This document shows positions 28,694 to 39,147 of a stretch of 39,436 nucleotides of DNA, in pieces. Position numbers and translations under genes: made by a program. Within the stretch, counting starts at the first letter, position 1; the number at the start of each line of letters is the position of its first letter. Location: the NCBI RefSeq assembly GCF_004359215.1, contig NC_090616.1, positions 929,626-969,061 of the forward strand, read 5' to 3'. The DNA is from Bremia lactucae (Eukaryota; Oomycota; Peronosporomycetes; Peronosporales; Peronosporaceae). The notes beneath the pieces are model-generated. The model was not told the DNA's origin. It saw only the letters and a program-made list of their open reading frames with translations, and searched no databases.

Positions 28694-29354
28694 AAACGCG
28701 ACACATTGGCTCTTGTGTTTTTAAAGACAATAGAACGGTTTGTTTTCAAGACTTTGGTCCGATTCAGCAACCAAGTTTGGTACAGTACGTTTCAGTCGCG
28801 CGGATGTTGCTTTTGGTACATTGTTTCACAATTTCCTTTGCTATAGGAGCAGGCGTCCTATTTCTAACAGTTGACCACAAATGACTGAACGCAAACGTTG
28901 GATAAGTATAGGGTATTCTCTCTTGCTGTTGTTTTAATACGACCTTTGTCGATCAACGTATACGCAGGAGATTATGTCCAAAAACAATCAGGCTAAGTAT
29001 AATTGGTCGTTGAAGAAAACACGAAACAGATCGAGTAGATTTTGCAGAACAAAAACTGTTTTTTTTGAAACAGTCGCAAAGAAGTACACAATGAAAAGGA
29101 CGAGCAGATGAAATGGATCGCATCAGTTGCAGCACAGAATAAAATTCAGTTTATGATGGAAACAGGATTATGAAATCCATAGACCTCAAGGAGACGCAAG
29201 CCATGGCAAAATTTGTATGCACCAAGTCAAGAAAGTCAATGCTCTAACTTGTACATATGAGAAGGAGGAAGCTTAATAAATGAAATGGATATTTTACAAA
29301 GAGTCTCTGAAGTAATTAATAAAACGCGATACTCCATTGAAAGGGTCCAAAAAC

Positions 29355-30203
29355 TTAGGTTGTCAGCCTAAACGCAAGCTTAATTTGTGCGTTAATCACT
29401 CCTCGCAAGGCAATAAGGTCGATAACAATTTGATTGTTTTGATGACCAGTCAAAGATGGCGGCAAAGCAGCATTAGCGTATATTGCACTGATAGGAAACG
29501 AAATTGTCAACGGACCTGGGCGATTCTGCCCAAACTCCACTTCTTCAATCGGCTGTCCACGTTGGTGCAAGATAGCAACTCGACGCAAATTTGCCGAGAA
29601 AATTTTAATTCCAATCGCCACTTGAACAGACGAGTATGTGTGATCCATCCACCGCACGAGTTTCGCTCGGAGTACCGTCAGACTTTCATTTTTGAATGCC
29701 ACTTCAATAATGACGTTTGGAAATGGAGCATGACCTAAAGCCCTCATCACCTCTCCCCCAATAGTTAGATCCACAGGAGTGAGAGATTCGTCTGGTTCTT
29801 GACCACGATCACCAATCCTACATGTTCTCTGTCCCGTGTTTAGAGAATTAATGAGGTCAATGTCATTTCCAGCATGTTGTATTTGATTAATGATCGAACT
29901 TTTAACTGCACTTGTAGCAACGCTGTGAGCCGATGATGGCCGGCTGTAGATGAGTACTCTTCCCTTTTTGCTTTCATCATGAAACGGCTCGAAAACCCAA
30001 CGTCTCAAGCGTCCGTCGTTACGGTCCAGCCATCGCTCGAAATCGTTCCAAGTGGTGGACCTGCAAACAACAACAGGCCCCCACGAAGCATCTCCATCTT
30101 CATCGACAAACGGAGCGCTATCAATCGGACTGTCCAGCTTAGCCTGTACGGCTTGCTTCGCCTTGAGAACGTCGTCCGCGTAAATCACGTTTCTATTTCT
30201 CAT
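29355..30203 (-). CDS. Uma2-like PD-(D/E)XK nuclease, inverted intact copy
   Basis: 282 residues, starting RNRNVIYADDVLKAKQA. It differs from copy 3 by the extra five N-terminal residues and one substitution (SSIINQ for SSIIGQ). All motif residues are present: PSSAHS, EPDESL, IIEVAFKN and the following LRAKL. The possible upstream exon or start (LANDFEKRRR in other copies) is damaged here. Near-identity with copy 3 means a recent duplication or gene conversion between the palindrome arms. Confidence 0.6.
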   Translation of the reverse strand: MRNRNVIYADDVLKAKQAVQAKLDSPIDSAPFVDEDGDASWGPVVVCRSTTWNDFERWLDRNDGRLRRWVFEPFHDESKKGRVLIYSRPSSAHSVATSAVKSSIINQIQHAGNDIDLINSLNTGQRTCRIGDRGQEPDESLTPVDLTIGGEVMRALGHAPFPNVIIEVAFKNESLTVLRAKLVRWMDHTYSSVQVAIGIKIFSANLRRVAILHQRGQPIEEVEFGQNRPGPLTISFPISAIYANAALPPSLTGHQNNQIVIDLIALRGVINAQIKLAFRLTT

Positions 30204-30785
30204 CTTTTCACTTTAAGAGCTGGCGAAGACTAAATCGAAATGGAAAGCGGAGGACTTGTCCCAAGTCTTGAGGTTCTTCGTCGCTTCTCAAAATCGTTTG
30301 CTAGCATCTCGTTACCTCTCTTTCACCTTTTATGTTTGTGTAGTTCAAGGAAAAAAAGAAGTATTTAATTTTATAAATTGCCAAAGAAAGGAAATGTTGA
30401 TTTCCATCATCACTTGCGCGATGAAACGCTGCGCTAAGCTGCAGCATGCCGCCCTCGAGCTCTATGACGAGCTTTAAATTCGATCATCTGTTCGTCCTTT
30501 CCGTACATTTGCGTCGAGAAGGGAGCCACAACTTGTACGAATTAGTGCACAATACAAACGGCAAGATTGTCGTGAAAAAGCACGAATGACAGGTCCCAAC
30601 AAGCTATCCGTTCGACAAAAAAAGAGTTGTGTCTTAATATTGTCGATTTGCCCAAACTAGTGACACTTCCTCGCAAAATTAAAGCCATCACAAAGCTTCA
30701 AAAGTCGGAAAAGTCTCGGAAAACTTGACGAACGCGGTAACAAAATTTGCCAACGTTATTTTTAGCAGGCTATAGCGCGTCCTGA
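30204..30785. repeat. Nuclease upstream spacer, right arm
   Basis: Inverted homologue of 24905-25490. It is more diverged from the left arm than the nuclease is (for example, a rearranged stretch around 30335-30360). Small plus-strand frames here show no domain. Confidence 0.6.
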
Positions 30786-31738
30786 ATTATGAGCAATTCG
30801 TCGTGAGTTACAAATGGCATGAGCATCAATGGCGAGCATTTTTACAGCAGCCACTGGGCAAGGAATGCCTGGTCGATGGAGAGCGTCTTAGTGGGAACGT
30901 CGCACAAGCCATGACCCGAGACGTCTCGACAGCCGGTTCCCCCGCGACACGACTGCTATTGATCCACTTGCTGCCGTAGGACTGCGCGAAATCCATCAAG
31001 AGCTTGCCCAATAAATATGTTTTTTTTTTCATGTCCTTGGTCCGATCCAGTGGCCAAACCTACCACAACACGTTTCAGTCGCGCGAATTGCCGCTTTCAA
31101 GCACAATGTTTCACAATTTTCTTTGCCATGAGTACTTCCTTAAGACGCTGCGCTTCATACCGTAAATTCCAATGCGTACGAGTAGCTGGCAAGGCTGCTT
31201 GAAAGTCGTCAACGTCGTCATCATCGCCAGCGTCATGCATGCGTTGATATCTAGCAACCGTGGAAATTAAAGCCTTTTGTTCTTGAGGCACGTAGACAAC
31301 CATGAGTAACAATCCGTATGATGACAAGCCACCGACGTACGAGGTCATTAAGACCACGCTCGACGAGAAAATGTTTCAAAACCAGTGCAAGCTCTCGTAA
31401 TCCGTAAAATGCGCTTGTCAAGCTTTGTACTAACGTGACACTTGCGACGCCGTTGTGAGGAGTTCCATAAGGCTGATCGAACGTAATGTCCACGGGAACT
31501 CGTAACTCACAGCGCTTGCTGTTGCTCTTTTCATGAAGTGTGACGATAACCACAACTTTTAACAATGGAAGCGACGCTCGTAATGATGGCACTTTCATCT
31601 TCAAATGCCTCCAAGTGGTGCAAATGATCTGCAAGTACTGTTGACTCGTCAACTGGAATTCTTCCGTCACGCCAAATACGACGAGATCCACGTCGCTTGC
31701 TTCCCCGTGTAACCTCGTCGCAAACGATCCGTACCCTT
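30786..31738 (-). pseudogene. Trf4-like nucleotidyltransferase, right arm, cut at contig join
   Basis: Minus-strand catalytic and PAP-associated parts: SFATRLHGEASDVDLVV lies at the left edge of the join, VPVDITFDQPYG and SAFYGLRELALVLKHFL are open, then the shared one-base shift before YVGGLSSYGLLLMVV and GKLLMDFAQSYGSKW at the end. The N-terminus and zinc fingers lie beyond the N and are probably those printed at 35237-36190. Confidence 0.75.
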
Positions 31739-31739
31739 N
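31739..31739. other. Single-N assembly join
   Basis: The sequence to its left ends at the same point reached at 35236, and the sequence to its right starts at the point reached at 28242. This is the pattern of two overlapping contigs joined without merging. Confidence 0.85.
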
Positions 31740-34700
31740 CTAAACGATATTTATCATCACTTATGCTACGGTGACGCTGCGCTAAGCTGCAATAGCCGTA
31801 CGTTTGCTGAAATTATATCTGCCTTTTGCACGTGGTATCTCAATTCGCTCGATGCATCGTCATGCCCAACCTCGTGCCCCTCGAGCTCTATGCCAACGTT
31901 TGAATCAATTAACAAGCTCGCTTTCTCGTGCACTTGCGTGTGAGAATAAAGCAGACTTTACGGATTAGAGCGCAATACAAATGGCCACACTGCCTCGAAA
32001 AAGCACGCGTGGCTTGTTTCAGCGAACTATCCGTGCGACCAAGGAAAAGTTGTGCCTTTCAAGGCTGGCGAAATGATTGCTTGGCAGCTGCAGCAGTTGT
32101 TAAAATTGACTAGAGGCAGCTGACGACTCAGACCAAGTACTGTCCAAGCTTACGCGCTTGTCTCGGGTCTTCATGGCATATAGTGACTTTAAAACGCGAC
32201 ACATTGGCTCTTGTGTTTTTAAAGACAATAGAACGGTTTGTTTTCAAGACTTTGGTCCGATTCAGCAACCAAGTTTGGTACAGTACGTTTCAGTCGCGCG
32301 GATGTTGCTTTTGGTACATTGTTTCACAATTTCCTTTGCTATAGGAGCAGGCGTCCTATTTCTAACAGTTGACCACAAATGACTGAACGCAAACGTTGGA
32401 TAAGTATAGGGTATTCTCTCTTGCTGTTGTTTTAATACGACCTTTGTCGATCAACGTATACGCAGGAGATTATGTCCAAAAACAATCAGGCTAAGTATAA
32501 TTGGTCGTTGAAGAAAACACGAAACAGATCGAGTAGATTTTGCAGAACAAAAACTGTTTTTTTTGAAACAGTCGCAAAGAAGTACACAATGAAAAGGACG
32601 AGCAGATGAAATGGATCGCATCAGTTGCAGCACAGAATAAAATTCAGTTTATGATGGAAACAGGATTATGAAATCCATAGACCTCAAGGAGACGCAAGCC
32701 ATGGCAAAATTTGTATGCACCAAGTCAAGAAAGTCAATGCTCTAACTTGTACATATGAGAAGGAGGAAGCTTAATAAATGAAATGGATATTTTACAAAGA
32801 GTCTCTGAAGTAATTAATAAAACGCGATACTCCATTGAAAGGGTCCAAAAACTTAGGTTGTCAGCCTAAACGCAAGCTTAATTTGTGCGTTAATCACTCC
32901 TCGCAAGGCAATAAGGTCGATAACAATTTGATTGTTTTGATGACCAGTCAAAGATGGCGGCAAAGCAGCATTAGCGTATATTGCACTGATAGGAAACGAA
33001 ATTGTCAACGGACCTGGGCGATTCTGCCCAAACTCCACTTCTTCAATCGGCTGTCCACGTTGGTGCAAGATAGCAACTCGACGCAAATTTGCCGAGAAAA
33101 TTTTAATTCCAATCGCCACTTGAACAGACGAGTATGTGTGATCCATCCACCGCACGAGTTTCGCTCGGAGTACCGTCAGACTTTCATTTTTGAATGCCAC
33201 TTCAATAATGACGTTTGGAAATGGAGCATGACCTAAAGCCCTCATCACCTCTCCCCCAATAGTTAGATCCACAGGAGTGAGAGATTCGTCTGGTTCTTGA
33301 CCACGATCACCAATCCTACATGTTCTCTGTCCCGTGTTTAGAGAATTAATGAGGTCAATGTCATTTCCAGCATGTTGTATTTGATTAATGATCGAACTTT
33401 TAACTGCACTTGTAGCAACGCTGTGAGCCGATGATGGCCGGCTGTAGATGAGTACTCTTCCCTTTTTGCTTTCATCATGAAACGGCTCGAAAACCCAACG
33501 TCTCAAGCGTCCGTCGTTACGGTCCAGCCATCGCTCGAAATCGTTCCAAGTGGTGGACCTGCAAACAACAACAGGCCCCCACGAAGCATCTCCATCTTCA
33601 TCGACAAACGGAGCGCTATCAATCGGACTGTCCAGCTTAGCCTGTACGGCTTGCTTCGCCTTGAGAACGTCGTCCGCGTAAATCACGTTTCTATTTCTCA
33701 TCTTTTCACTTTAAGAGCTGGCGAAGACTAAATCGAAATGGAAAGCGGAGGACTTGTCCCAAGTCTTGAGGTTCTTCGTCGCTTCTCAAAATCGTTTGCT
33801 AGCATCTCGTTACCTCTCTTTCACCTTTTATGTTTGTGTAGTTCAAGGAAAAAAAGAAGTATTTAATTTTATAAATTGCCAAAGAAAGGAAATGTTGATT
33901 TCCATCATCACTTGCGCGATGAAACGCTGCGCTAAGCTGCAGCATGCCGCCCTCGAGCTCTATGACGAGCTTTAAATTCGATCATCTGTTCGTCCTTTCC
34001 GTACATTTGCGTCGAGAAGGGAGCCACAACTTGTACGAATTAGTGCACAATACAAACGGCAAGATTGTCGTGAAAAAGCACGAATGACAGGTCCCAACAA
34101 GCTATCCGTTCGACAAAAAAAGAGTTGTGTCTTAATATTGTCGATTTGCCCAAACTAGTGACACTTCCTCGCAAAATTAAAGCCATCACAAAGCTTCAAA
34201 AGTCGGAAAAGTCTCGGAAAACTTGACGAACGCGGTAACAAAATTTGCCAACGTTATTTTTAGCAGGCTATAGCGCGTCCTGAATTATGAGCAATTCGTC
34301 GTGAGTTACAAATGGCATGAGCATCAATGGCGAGCATTTTTACAGCAGCCACTGGGCAAGGAATGCCTGGTCGATGGAGAGCGTCTTAGTGGGAACGTCG
34401 CACAAGCCATGACCCGAGACGTCTCGACAGCCGGTTCCCCCGCGACACGACTGCTATTGATCCACTTGCTGCCGTAGGACTGCGCGAAATCCATCAAGAG
34501 CTTGCCCAATAAATATGTTTTTTTTTTCATGTCCTTGGTCCGATCCAGTGGCCAAACCTACCACAACACGTTTCAGTCGCGCGAATTGCCGCTTTCAAGC
34601 ACAATGTTTCACAATTTTCTTTGCCATGAGTACTTCCTTAAGACGCTGCGCTTCATACCGTAAATTCCAATGCGTACGAGTAGCTGGCAAGGCTGCTTGA

Positions 34701-35236
34701 AAGTCGTCAACGTCGTCATCATCGCCAGCGTCATGCATGCGTTGATATCTAGCAACCGTGGAAATTAAAGCCTTTTGTTCTTGAGGCACGTAGACAACCA
34801 TGAGTAACAATCCGTATGATGACAAGCCACCGACGTACGGGGTCATTCAGACCACGCTCGACGAGAAAATGTTTCAAAACCAGTGCAAGCTCTCGTAATC
34901 CGTAAAATGCGCTTGTCAAGCTTTGTACTAACGTGACACTTGCGACGCCGTTGTGAGGAGTTCCATAAGGCTGATCGAACGTAATGTCCACGGGAACTCG
35001 TAACTCACAGCGCTTGCTGTTGCTCTTTTCATGAAGTGTGACGATAACCACAACTTTTAACAATGGAAGCGACGCTCGTAATGATGGCACTTTCATCTTC
35101 AAATGCCTCCAAGTGGTGCAAATGATCTGCAAGTACTGTTGACTCGTCAACTGGAATTCTTCCGTCACGCCAAATACGACGAGATCCACGTCGCTTGCTT
35201 CCCCGTGTAACCTCGTCGCAAACGATCCGTACCCTT
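31740..35236. repeat. Second copy of 3,497-bp direct repeat
   Basis: It carries the same spacer, Trf4 fragment, nuclease and nucleotidyltransferase as 28242-31738, then continues without a break into the 5' part of the nucleotidyltransferase gene. Confidence 0.95.
32853..33701 (-). CDS. Uma2-like nuclease, copy in the 3.5-kb repeat
   Basis: Identical in protein to 29355-30203. If the 3.5-kb repeat is an assembly duplicate, this is the same gene listed twice and should not be counted as an additional copy. Confidence 0.5.
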   Translation of the reverse strand: MRNRNVIYADDVLKAKQAVQAKLDSPIDSAPFVDEDGDASWGPVVVCRSTTWNDFERWLDRNDGRLRRWVFEPFHDESKKGRVLIYSRPSSAHSVATSAVKSSIINQIQHAGNDIDLINSLNTGQRTCRIGDRGQEPDESLTPVDLTIGGEVMRALGHAPFPNVIIEVAFKNESLTVLRAKLVRWMDHTYSSVQVAIGIKIFSANLRRVAILHQRGQPIEEVEFGQNRPGPLTISFPISAIYANAALPPSLTGHQNNQIVIDLIALRGVINAQIKLAFRLTT

Positions 35237-36190
35237 ACACTTGCACGCATTGGTTCCATACCACTTGAATTTCTGTACTCACCATGACAATAGCCTGTTG
35301 CATCCATACCCGTTTCCTATCGCGCCACGCGCTTATGATACGTATAAAGCTCTGCAATCTCTTGATGTAAAATCACTTGCATCGCCGTCTGCTCTTCATA
35401 CAATCGTTGCAAATCCCAAACGACAAAGCCTCATTTGTCGCCCCTCGGTCTTCATCCATCCGTCTTGCTCGCTCCAATTTCGTCGCAGGAATGACATTAC
35501 GACGCCACTCCAATCGCTCTTCCCACTCTTTTGCCCGTGACATGCCATTGACTGGACACGTGGCCAATTGAGCAGCTAATTTCTCACAATCACAAGTTTC
35601 TTTCCACCCGAGGACAGCACTAGGACAACAGACGATGAACGAGTAGAAATCCGTCATAGTATCTTCAACCACGTGGTCCAACGTATCCGGCACCTGTCGA
35701 TAGACACAGCGCTTTAAGTGCGACTCCAAGTCTTTCAAAGTCTTTCAACATGCAGCTATACGTGCATCCGAACCATCTATTGGGGCACACGACTTCATAA
35801 ACTTCCGACAACCTCGAAATCGTCGATTGAAACCATTGCGTGTGTTCCCTATTATCCGATAGCATTTCGCGCATCCTTACTGCTTGTTCCATTTCAATCG
35901 TTGCAATCGCCCATTGGAGTCTGCGTTGAATTTACTTTTCTTTTTCAAATAGGAGCTGTTTCAACACGATCAGACGGCCAACTCGCCCGAACTTGGCCGC
36001 TTCAATGACCCAATGGGTGCAAAGAGCCCGTTCCATGGCTTGTTGCTCTTATTCTCCACGCATTACACCATGTTCTTCCGGACTGAGGATTGGATGTCGA
36101 ACGAGTCGTGCTGGTGTCGGAGTGAGCGAGTCGTAGGAAGAAGAACATTGAGTGCACAAGAGTGCATATGCATCGGACGGGCAATGCAAC
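34284..36190 (-). pseudogene. TRAF-zinc-finger / Trf4-like nucleotidyltransferase, most complete copy
   Basis: Minus-strand order: N-terminal helical region (EAAKFGRVGRLIVLKQLLFE, then RRLQWAIATIEMEQAVRMRE, with an internal TAA) from about 36070; first TRAF finger VVCPNRWFGCTYSCMLKD; second finger with a damaged Cys (GWKETCDCEKLAAQLATC); basic-acidic linker (EWEERLEWRRNV, LERARRMDEDRGATNE); the shared TAG near 35325; then GSFATRLHGEASDVDLVV, VPVDITFD, the shared +1 shift near 34843, YVGGLSSYGLLLMVV, and LLMDFAQSYG. A 10-bp tandem duplication (35729-35748) adds another frameshift in finger 1. Expected product: a nuclear RNA oligoadenylating enzyme with an unusual zinc-finger N-terminus. Confidence 0.75.
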
Positions 36191-36475
36191 AGAGAAACGA
36201 TCGATTGCTTGTTAGGATTGAGACCTAGAGCAGTCGAAATAGCACTACCGTGACGGCAAGACCTGAGGCATCTTGAAGCGGAGATAAGCGATCAGAAGCC
36301 GACCTGCGCGACGTCAGTTTCTTCTTAAGCGACGTTTACCCGGAGCCGAGTGGATCTTACGGTGGCACCGCGTCTTTAACGGGCGTCGTGTGTACTGACC
36401 CGTGACTCATCCTCCGAGCTCGAATTGTAAAGTCATTTCATGCTTCCTAGGACGGATGTTTTATGTGGCTCCGCA
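36191..36475. other. Stretch without recognised gene
   Basis: The first 38 bases end the plus-strand fragment GRAMQQRNDRLLVRIET (related to 27691-27750). The rest, to the XPD start at 36476, shows no domain, repeat or obvious signal. Confidence 0.4.
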
Positions 36476-36960
36476 ATGAAAGTCGACATTGATGGGCTGG
36501 AAGTGATCTTCCCGTACGACCGCATGTACTCGGAGCAGCTCCAGTACAGGTGGGAGCTCAAAGCGATCTTTAGATGCACATGGCCAATGCATGCTTGAAA
36601 TGCCCGCGGGCACGGGCAAGACCGCGTCGCATTTGTCGTTGGCACTAGCCTACAAACGCGCACATCCAACCGCGGGAAAACTCATTTATATTGCACTCGG
36701 ACGGTCCTAGAAATGGCCAAGTGCGTCGAAGAGACTAAGAAGCTCGTAAAGTGTCGACAAGAACATTATGGCGGACACGCTCACGTGTCGGCCGTGTGTG
36801 TGTCTAAGCTCAAGACGCAATATGTGCGTCCGGACAGAAAAGACGTCGATGGGCAATGCCGAACGACGACGGCGTCGTGAGTCCGCGCTCGAGCGGCAAT
36901 AGCTCGCGAAACAGCAGAGATTGACGATATGTCGGCGTCGCTTCTTCTGGCATCGCACTC
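36476..36960 (+). pseudogene. XPD/ERCC2 helicase, N-terminal fragment
   Basis: The start reads [20 protein letters not shown], the conserved N-terminus of this 5'-3' DNA helicase of [25 protein letters not shown] follows in another frame and contains the Walker A GTGKT, then [13 protein letters not shown], and VEETKKLVKCRQEH. The Fe-S region reads KDVDGQCRTTTAS before a TGA. At least four frameshifts or stops are present, and everything after the Fe-S region is missing. It runs tail to tail into E2 sequence on the other strand. Confidence 0.85.
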
Positions 36961-36993
36961 TCGTAGAACGAGCATGTTGCAATCGCGTCTATC

Positions 36994-38043
36994 ATGCGTC
37001 CCAAGAATACCCGACTGTGATTGGTCAGTAATCGGCGTACCATGAGGGACCCAAAGACGAAATCGAAACGTTGCCACCCGTCATTTCCTCCAGCGTCAAT
37101 TTGCCATCACGCGCACGACTTGCAAGCTCCGCGAGTCCTTTTAGCACACCTGCAAAGCTTGAGGGATCGGTATATTTCAGCACTGGTGTAACCAGACTTT
37201 TTGGCGTCGACACAGCTACACTCATTTCGACATTGTCTCGATAAACAATCTCCTGTCGCTCTATGTCAATCATAGCACTGATCCCAGGAACTTTCAATAA
37301 TGCTGAAGCACTGGCCTTCACAAAAGCCGACATAAAGACAACTTCCACTGCGCTTGGCTTCAAACGCGTCCTTGTACTGTTTGAAAAAAAAGATGCATGA
37401 GCTTTAACATTCGACTTCTTCAAACTTCGTTAACACTAGCGGCGTGTTCTGAGAATTTTTTAGCAGTTCGGCCGTCCGGAGACGGAATCGATTTATTTTA
37501 CCACGACGAAAGGAACGCCCAGACATGGTCAGTAATGGACCGACGCCAGCAATCGATTTTGGAGTCGAAGGTGGTGTCAAAGATCGCAGAACAGGGGTCG
37601 AAAGAGGCGTCATAGCTGCAAGAGTTCGAGGCAGTAGCAGAGCTTTCATTCGAGCGGCACGTCAACCTCCACAATCTGGTCCACGCCAGCCAGTATGGTG
37701 GTAATGGTACCGCTCTGGGGGGCACGGACGTCAACGCTCACCTTGTATGTCTCCACGACGTCGTCCTCAGCGACAGCGTCTCCTGGCTGTTCTAATCCAT
37801 TCTACGACAGTTCGTTCCGAGACCAAATAACACATGGACGGCACAAGAACGTCGGCTCAAACGAACTTGTAGCGGCGATGCGGCTGAAACGTTGCACGCA
37901 AGTGGGTAAAGCCGCTTGTTCAATGTAGCGCAATGGTCTTGGACGAGCGTGCAATTAAGACGCCGGCACGACTAGGTAAGGACGTGAGGGAGCGGTATGC
38001 TGGCCATTGACACGCACCACTACGCGTAGAACGACGGGTTCAT
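36994..38043 (-). pseudogene. DLST: Dihydrolipoamide succinyltransferase (2-OGDH E2), truncated copy, inverted
   Basis: The catalytic half is open over 132 codons (37423-37025): VVFMSAFVKASASALLKVPG, EIVYRDNVEMSVAVSTPKSL and ARDGKLTLEEMTGGNVSISS. Upstream, the lipoyl domain is broken and shares the short deletion of copy 1. The end, at SGILGTH and before the catalytic His/Asp motif, is the same breakpoint as in the other copies, with XPD beyond it. It is closest to copy 1, including the flanking spacer. Confidence 0.85.
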
Positions 38044-38546
38044 TTTATGTGGGGAGGCGAAAAGATTTGTTGTAAATAATATCATTAAAGTCAATTCGAA
38101 ATGCGCTTTAATCCGAGAGCGATGTAGAGCACATTGAATTTGACCTAACCAGCCACTACCCGTCCTAAATATGACTTGGCGTCAACTGAATCTCAATCTT
38201 AAGAGAAGCAGCCTTGGCCTTAGTTAAAGCCATGGAGGCGATTTTTATCATCACTTATGCAACGGCGACGCTGCGCTTCGCTGCAACAGCCGTATGTTTT
38301 CTGAAATTATATCGGCTTTTTGCACGTGGCATCTCAAATGGCTAGATGCATCGTCATGCCCAACCTCGTGCCCTCGAGCTCTATGTCAACGTTTGAATCA
38401 ATTAACAAGCTCGCGTTTTTCCGTGCACTTGCGTGTGAGAATAAAGCAGAATTAACAAATTAGAGCGCACTACAAATGGACAGACTGCCTCGAAAAAGTA
38501 CGCGTGGTTGGTTCCACAAGGACAAGTTCTGCCTTTTAAGGCTGGC
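38044..38546. repeat. E2 upstream spacer, inverted copy
   Basis: It is the reverse complement of about 12770-13194 over its first 430 bases (ggggaggcgaaaagattt, ctaaatatgacttggcgtc, gcgacgctgcgctt). The last 75 bases resemble 28460-28570. No gene seen. Confidence 0.75.
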
Positions 38547-38571
38547 TGTAACGGGGTGTATCGTTACATGA
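38547..38571 (-). mobile_element. 25-bp LTR terminus, inverted
   Basis: It is the reverse complement of the last 25 bases of the LTR family. Seven bases separate it from the start of the complete LTR, so it marks an earlier insertion, inversion or end-joining event. Confidence 0.7.
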
Positions 38572-38578
38572 CTGTAAA

Positions 38579-39028
38579 TGTAACGGGGCACTGCGACTTG
38601 TACTGTTTCAGTACAAGTCCACTTCACACTGCTTCAGATGTGAGTGGTGCCTCTCGTTAGGTGACGTACACTGTACGTATAGAGGAAGACTTCTCTTAAG
38701 GCAAGTTAGCTTAAGAGTGTAAAATGAAAACTGTATTAATATAGTTAAGTGTCTTGTTAATCTATCTTTGTAAATGTTGTCTTAACTATAAACTAATACT
38801 AAACATGTAAATGAATTCTTATCTATCTTATCTCGTAACTCTCTTTGATTACTTCTACAGCTGATTAGTCTGCGGAATAAATAGACATAATGGTCTATAC
38901 CTATTTATGGATAAGAATTCAGGAAATTACTATTTAAAGTAATTTCCTCCAAATATTATCTACCTTTTGGATAATATTAATTAACAATCTTTTATTGTTA
39001 ATTTCATGTAACGATACACCCCGTTACA
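38579..39028 (+). mobile_element. Gypsy 5' LTR, complete
   Basis: 450 bp from TGTAACGGGGCACTGCGACT to CACCCCGTTACA, followed by a leader and an open gag frame. The order fits a 5' LTR and makes this the left end of an element continuing beyond the window. Confidence 0.9.
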
Positions 39029-39147
39029 TCACCCCTCCCTTAAACGACAATCACTCTGAATGTCATTAGGTGGAGTGGTCGCTAAATGACCACTTAATTT
39101 TTAAAATGATTTTGATTGGTCAGATCCATCATTTTAAATTCCATCGC
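39029..39147 (+). promoter_or_regulatory. Leader between LTR and gag
   Basis: 119 bases starting tcacccctcccttaaacgac. The primer-binding site should lie at its left edge, but I cannot match it to a tRNA. No frame is apparent. Confidence 0.4.

Larger units (their letters stand above)
28242..31738. repeat. First copy of 3,497-bp direct repeat
   Basis: It matches 31740-35236 at a constant offset of 3498. I noticed only two substitutions (near 31341 and 31349 against 34839 and 34847). It ends at the single N at 31739. Confidence 0.95.
28694..31738. repeat. Right arm of large inverted repeat
   Basis: It mirrors 23825-26985: short Trf4 fragment (about 28694-28844, -), unassigned part (28849-29354), nuclease (29355-30203, -), spacer, and nucleotidyltransferase (-) up to the N. 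The outer end is fixed by the contig join, so the true arm may be longer. Confidence 0.9.

Noticed and set aside
29979..30233. Open frames antisense to the nuclease (for example 25338-25700, 29337-29738 and 29979-30233)
   Set aside because: They mirror the nuclease coding region on the other strand and have no recognisable motif. The nuclease frame is longer and has catalytic-motif support.
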